In this document: in pieces, positions 4,748 to 7,589 of the stretch
Layout of the letters: each line of letters opens with the position of its first letter
Position numbering within the stretch: position 1 is the stretch's first letter
Source: Symbiobacteriaceae bacterium
GTDB lineage: Bacteria; Bacillota; JAAYKD01; WRDA01
Direction: 5' to 3'
DNA: 7,589 bases
Assembly (NCBI GenBank): GCA_009779515.1
Contig: WREE01000096.1
Location: 1 to 7,589, forward strand
Made by a program: the position numbers and the translations under genes
The notes under the pieces: generated by a model
Told to the model about the DNA's origin: nothing
Database searches by the model: none
The model's input: only the letters and a program-made list of their open reading frames with translations

Positions 4748-6829
4748 CTAAAACGGATTGTTTTTTTCCAGAGGGATAACATCGTTCGGGGAGACAATAT
4801 GTGGCTGCCTCTGAGGTAAAGGCGTGGCTGGTCTGCCTGAGGTGGCGGAAGGAGGGGTGCGAGGTGCCGGTAAGTTCCTGGGAGGAGCAGTAGGAAGGTT
4901 CCGCCGGGTGCTGGGAGCCGCGGGAAGATCCCGCCGGGTGCCGGTAGTTGTTGGAAGGTCTCGCTGGTTGTCGGTAGCTGTCGTCAGATTGACATTGCCG
5001 CTTCCGCCGGATACTAACTGGTCGAGTTCCCTGGTGAGTTCTTCTAGGACTTTGGCTTGGCGCATCAGCTCATTGGCAGCAGCCGAGCTTTCTTCGGCTA
5101 CCGCGGCGTTACTCTGGGTAACATCCTCCATTTGGGAGAGAGCGATATTGATTTGTGCTGCAGCTCTGGCTTGCTCCTCGCTGGAAGTACCAATTTGCTG
5201 CATCAAAGCAAAGACTTCGCTATTCTTCGTGCTGATGTTGCTTAAAGCTGCTCCCACTTCGATGGATGAATCTACCCCTCGCCGGGAGAGGTCCAAGTTA
5301 TGCTCAATGATCGATGCTGTCTCTTTGGCAGCGTCAGCACTCTTGTTAGCCAGGCTACCTACTTCGGCAGCAACCACTGCAAAACCAAGACCGTCATCCC
5401 CGGCGCGAGCTGCCTCCACCGCGGCGTTCAAAGCTAAGATATTGGTTTGGAAGGCAATATCGTCAATAATTTTAATAATTCTGCCGATTTCGTCACTGGA
5501 GCTGGAGAGCTCTTCCATAGAGGTGATGAGCTCACTGACGCGGGTATACCCTTTCTCCGCTGCGCGAGAGGCGTCTTCCGACAGGCGGAGAGCCTGCCTG
5601 GTGTTGCTGGCGTTGGCTTGAATGCTGACTGAAGCCTGGCTCATGGTGGCTGAAGTTTCCTCAATACTGGCAGCCTGCTGAACCCCACCGTTAGCTAAAA
5701 ATTCGCTGGAACCGGAGATTTGCGTCGAGGAGGACAAAACAGCGGTGGCAGCTTCCAGGAGATTTTCTTTGGATGCGGTGATAGTACGGGTAGCCGAGCG
5801 CACGGAAAAGAACAGGACTGCCACAGCAACCAACAGGGTAATAACACCCAGGGTAATTAGTATGCGCAAAATGATGTTATCTTCGACGTTAGCAATAGCC
5901 GTGGGAATAATACTCACCGCAAAGAGAACTTCCCCGGTGCGCCCAATGTAGAAGGGAACCGCCGAGAACATGGCATTGCCGTGAAGACTGGCAACATACC
6001 CTTCTCCAAAAACCGGTGTACTCGAAGTCAAGCTGCTTTTAATGTCTGTCGTCAGCTCGTTGGTGGCTAAGGAAGTAAAGAAGTTTTTTCCCAGATAGTC
6101 GTCTCTGCTGGAAGCGGCAACCGTGCCATCAGCAGCACATAAAAGGATGATACCTTCGTTAGAATCAAAAATATGAAAATCTGCCAGATAGGTATTGAGA
6201 GCTTGCAGCCGATAGTCAGCTGCCATAAAACCAATCATTTGTCTTGTGGGACTCCAAATCTGCACAGCCCCGGTGATAACCCATTCCCGAGTATCAGTAT
6301 CGATATAAGGTTGGGTGATAATTTCGCTGGTGGCACTGTACACCTTGTTGAAGTAAGGGTACATCCGGTGTTTATCGGTGTTGGAGGTAGTGACAACCGC
6401 TATGCCATTTTTTATCCGCACCAGAGGAGCGTAAATACCGCTGGCGTCGTGGTAATCGACATTCCGATACCTAGCGTCCAGGCCATCGAAAGCGTTGGCT
6501 TCGAAGTAGAGATAAAGAGCATCCAGACTAGTCGCGTGCTCCATTTGCCGGATTAAGGCATCTGTCCATCCCTCCCGAGTAGCCGAGTTAGCAGCGATTT
6601 CATACTCCAGGTTGGGGGTAGCCGTAATTATGGACGCCAGTGCTTCGGTGATGGCAGCATCGCAGGTATTAGCCAGCTGATAGGTAATGGCCTGCAGCCT
6701 TGCCTCAGAAGTCTTTGCCAAGGTACTGTACGATGTAACTCCCACAAAAACAATCATGACTGCGAACCCTACTAGAAGAATCAGCAGGGTGAGTAAAACC
6801 GTGCGCCATTGAAAGCTTAACCTCGACAT
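4748..6829 (-). CDS. Methyl-accepting chemotaxis protein, dCache sensor, no HAMP (receptor 2)
   Basis: A 693-residue chemoreceptor, paralogue of the next gene; both start MSR-x-x-F-[KQ]-W-R. Order: TM helix about 10-33; double Cache sensor about 37-312 with FEANAFDGLD (109-118); TM helix about 320-343; signalling coiled coil about 355-607; repetitive Pro/Arg/Thr tail 608-693. The sensor keeps DKHR (152-155) and QPYID (173-177), and D205 in FMAAD, which partly recall the amino-acid-binding dCache pattern, although its tryptophan is absent. The tip has IAFQTNILALNAAVEAAR (458-475), but the usual GRGF is GLGF (R to L at 481) and EVR is EVG (R to G at 491). Methylation regions are QAASIEETSA (385-394) and AVAEESSAAA (576-585). 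HAMP is absent. The ribosome site is modest: GGAAAGAGGG ending five bases before ATG. It is first in the receptor unit, behind a good sigma-A-like promoter. Confidence 0.93.
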   Translation of the reverse strand: MSRLSFQWRTVLLTLLILLVGFAVMIVFVGVTSYSTLAKTSEARLQAITYQLANTCDAAITEALASIITATPNLEYEIAANSATREGWTDALIRQMEHATSLDALYLYFEANAFDGLDARYRNVDYHDASGIYAPLVRIKNGIAVVTTSNTDKHRMYPYFNKVYSATSEIITQPYIDTDTREWVITGAVQIWSPTRQMIGFMAADYRLQALNTYLADFHIFDSNEGIILLCAADGTVAASSRDDYLGKNFFTSLATNELTTDIKSSLTSSTPVFGEGYVASLHGNAMFSAVPFYIGRTGEVLFAVSIIPTAIANVEDNIILRILITLGVITLLVAVAVLFFSVRSATRTITASKENLLEAATAVLSSSTQISGSSEFLANGGVQQAASIEETSATMSQASVSIQANASNTRQALRLSEDASRAAEKGYTRVSELITSMEELSSSSDEIGRIIKIIDDIAFQTNILALNAAVEAARAGDDGLGFAVVAAEVGSLANKSADAAKETASIIEHNLDLSRRGVDSSIEVGAALSNISTKNSEVFALMQQIGTSSEEQARAAAQINIALSQMEDVTQSNAAVAEESSAAANELMRQAKVLEELTRELDQLVSGGSGNVNLTTATDNQRDLPTTTGTRRDLPAAPSTRRNLPTAPPRNLPAPRTPPSATSGRPATPLPQRQPHIVSPNDVIPLEKNNPF
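4868..4981 (-). repeat. 30-base tandem repeat in receptor 2 tail
   Basis: Within codons 617-654, three ten-residue units and one of eight follow the pattern x-x-x-x-[TN]-[RQ]-R-[DN]-L-P: TATDNQRDLP, TTTGTRRDLP, AAPSTRRNLP and TAPPRNLP. The DNA units are also similar, for example repeated CGCCGGGTGC on the plus strand. The region probably codes for a flexible, basic, proline-rich linker that grew by slippage or unequal recombination. Confidence 0.7.
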
Positions 6830-6890
6830 AGATACCCTCTTTCCTATATCTTATTTCATTACCGTGCAACGTGACTTTCTATGGCAAAAC

Positions 6891-6914
6891 GAATCTCAAA
6901 GATTCTATTAGAAT
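6891..6914. promoter_or_regulatory. Overlapping palindromes at the receptor-unit start site (operator-like)
   Basis: GAATCT-CAA-AGATTC (6891-6905) and ATTCTA-T-TAGAAT (6902-6914) are both perfect and share four bases. They cover the predicted transcription start (about 6906) and touch the -10 box of the leftward promoter, a typical place for a repressor site. The binding protein is unknown; function is inferred from position and symmetry. Confidence 0.4.
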
Positions 6915-6941
6915 TATAACAGTTTTGCTGGTTCTTGTCTA
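6913..6941 (-). promoter_or_regulatory. Sigma-A promoter (extended -10) of the chemoreceptor unit
   Basis: On the minus strand TAGACA (6936-6941) and a perfect TATAAT (6913-6918) are 17 bases apart, with an upstream TGT making an extended -10. Predicted start is near 6906, leaving a leader of about 77 bases. It does not look like the SigD-type motility promoter. Confidence 0.75.
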
Positions 6942-6973
6942 GCCTATTTGCGTAAAGAAATCCCTTATCGCTG

Positions 6974-7003
6974 TTGCCACACCAGCCAAACTTATGGTAT
7001 ATT
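6974..7003 (+). promoter_or_regulatory. Sigma-A promoter (extended -10) of the rightward gene
   Basis: TTGCCA (6974-6979) and TATATT (6998-7003) are 18 bases apart, each matching consensus at five of six positions, with TGG before the -10. It is divergent from the receptor promoter, with about 32 bases between the two -35 boxes, so one regulator could act on both. Predicted start is near 7010. Confidence 0.7.
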
Positions 7004-7025
7004 ATGGGAGATCGATATGTTTTCT

Positions 7026-7034
7026 AAGGGGAGG
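7026..7034 (+). promoter_or_regulatory. Ribosome binding site that fixes a TTG start
   Basis: AAGGGGAGG ends seven bases before TTG at 7042. An in-frame ATG at 6994 lies inside the promoter spacer and -10 area, before the predicted transcript start, so this site decides for TTG. Confidence 0.7.
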
Positions 7035-7041
7035 CACCAGT

Positions 7042-7589
7042 TTGCTCGGATTTGAACAGCAGCTTCTTTCTAGCATCGCCGAGTTTCGCAGACTGGAGAG
7101 TGAGAGTTTACCCCCTGGTCTGAGCGTGGCCGAAGTAGAGAGCTACCTGCGCCACAAAGGAGCGGTAAACGCCGGTATCATGAAGGAAACCAACGCTCTG
7201 ATTAACGAGCAGTTGCTTCCTTTGCTGGCATCTGGTCAGGACATATCCGATGAAGTTGCCGATGCTTTATACAAACTTAGCCAAGACCTTTATAGCCTCT
7301 CCCATAGCCTGGATATGGGGCTGGCTCTAACGATTCATACCTACTTGCTGCAGCGCGCCAGAACCAGGGGGGATGTCTCTCGCACTGTCCGCCATCTTTA
7401 CTGGGCCGGAATGATCAGTATGATGTTTCATAACACCCTGCTCAATGCCGAAGCCATCTCCCTATTGCAGGAAGGAGCAAGTTACCGCAGCAATTACCAT
7501 CTCATCAAAGATCGGGAGACTCGCCTTTTTATCAATCGTTGCCTGGGAAATGTCTATGTAGCTATTTCCCGCTTACGCAATCACAGTGA
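7042..7589 (+). CDS. Helical N-terminal part of an unrecognised, possibly signalling protein, 3' end off window
   Basis: The frame is open from the TTG at 7042 to the window edge: 182 codons plus two bases, with no stop. The product begins (M)LGFEQQLLSSIAEF and appears soluble and almost wholly alpha-helical, with no signal peptide or membrane segment. Regularly spaced helices suggest a TPR-like or other helical-repeat region: EVESYLRHKGAVNAGIMKE (about 31-49), DEVADALYKLSQDLYSLSH (70-88), ALTIHTYLLQRARTRGD (95-111), RTVRHLYWAGMISMMFHN (114-131), LFINRCLGNVYVAI (162-175). I do not firmly recognise the family. From memory, helical regions of this kind precede GGDEF or HD-GYP output domains in some Clostridia, but no such domain is visible here, so this is a weak guess. 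It is divergent from the chemoreceptor unit, with its own promoter and a good ribosome site. Confidence 0.75.
   Translation, partial: MLGFEQQLLSSIAEFRRLESESLPPGLSVAEVESYLRHKGAVNAGIMKETNALINEQLLPLLASGQDISDEVADALYKLSQDLYSLSHSLDMGLALTIHTYLLQRARTRGDVSRTVRHLYWAGMISMMFHNTLLNAEAISLLQEGASYRSNYHLIKDRETRLFINRCLGNVYVAISRLRNHS

Noticed and set aside
4824..5621. Long plus-strand open frame of 265 codons opposite receptor 2
   Set aside because: It mirrors the Ala/Ser-rich coiled coil and repeat tail of the chemoreceptor; long antisense frames are expected there and no ribosome site or family motif is seen.
6173..6556. Plus-strand open frame opposite the receptor 2 sensor domain
   Set aside because: Antisense shadow of a clear coding region with no Shine-Dalgarno sequence.
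6830..6906. Possible riboswitch, such as a c-di-GMP type, in the receptor leader
   Set aside because: The leader is only about 77 bases and I find no conserved core or clear multi-stem fold.
6913..6941. SigD/sigma-28 motility promoter for the receptor unit
   Set aside because: No TAAA-N15-GCCGATAT-like sequence is seen, whereas a sigma-A match with perfect TATAAT is present.
6994..7041. In-frame ATG at 6994 as start of the rightward gene
   Set aside because: It falls within the promoter, upstream of the predicted transcript start, and has no ribosome site; the TTG at 7042 follows a strong one.

Overview
The window reads as chromosome of a motile, anaerobe-type Bacillota (Clostridia-like). 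This rests on strong AGGAGG-type ribosome sites, one TTG start, sigma-A-like promoters with extended -10 boxes, and chemoreceptors with Gram-positive-style double Cache domains. Genus-level placement is not possible from the sequence. I see no insertion sequence, CRISPR array, rRNA or tRNA.

Layout: everything from position 1 to 6829 is transcribed leftward (minus strand), as two consecutive transcription units. The first starts at an extended -10 promoter near 6913-6941. It carries two paralogous chemoreceptor genes (4748-6829, then 2733-4718) only 29 bases apart, and ends at an intrinsic terminator at 2662-2690, apparently backed by a second hairpin at 2621-2651. The second unit carries a gamma-glutamyltransferase-family Ntn hydrolase (944-2548) and an iadA-type isoaspartyl dipeptidase (906 leftward, cut by the window edge after 302 codons). 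A 16-base perfect palindrome sits on the stop codon of the first of these two genes. On the right, a divergent plus-strand gene starts at a TTG codon at 7042 and runs off the window. Its visible 182 residues are helical and look like the N-terminal part of a larger, probably signalling, protein.

How the parts may fit: both enzymes of the second unit belong to families that act on isopeptide (gamma-glutamyl or beta-aspartyl) or related amide bonds. The unit therefore looks like a scavenging route for unusual dipeptides from damaged protein, poly-gamma-glutamate or cyanophycin. The adjacent receptors have extracellular dCache sensors of a type that often binds amino acids or other small metabolites. 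It is tempting, but unproven, that they sense related nutrients. The receptors are the most distinctive part: both keep the exact hairpin length of the 36-heptad class, both seem to lack a HAMP domain, and both end in a low-complexity tail finishing in a shared H-[LI]-[IV]-[TS]-P-N-D peptide.
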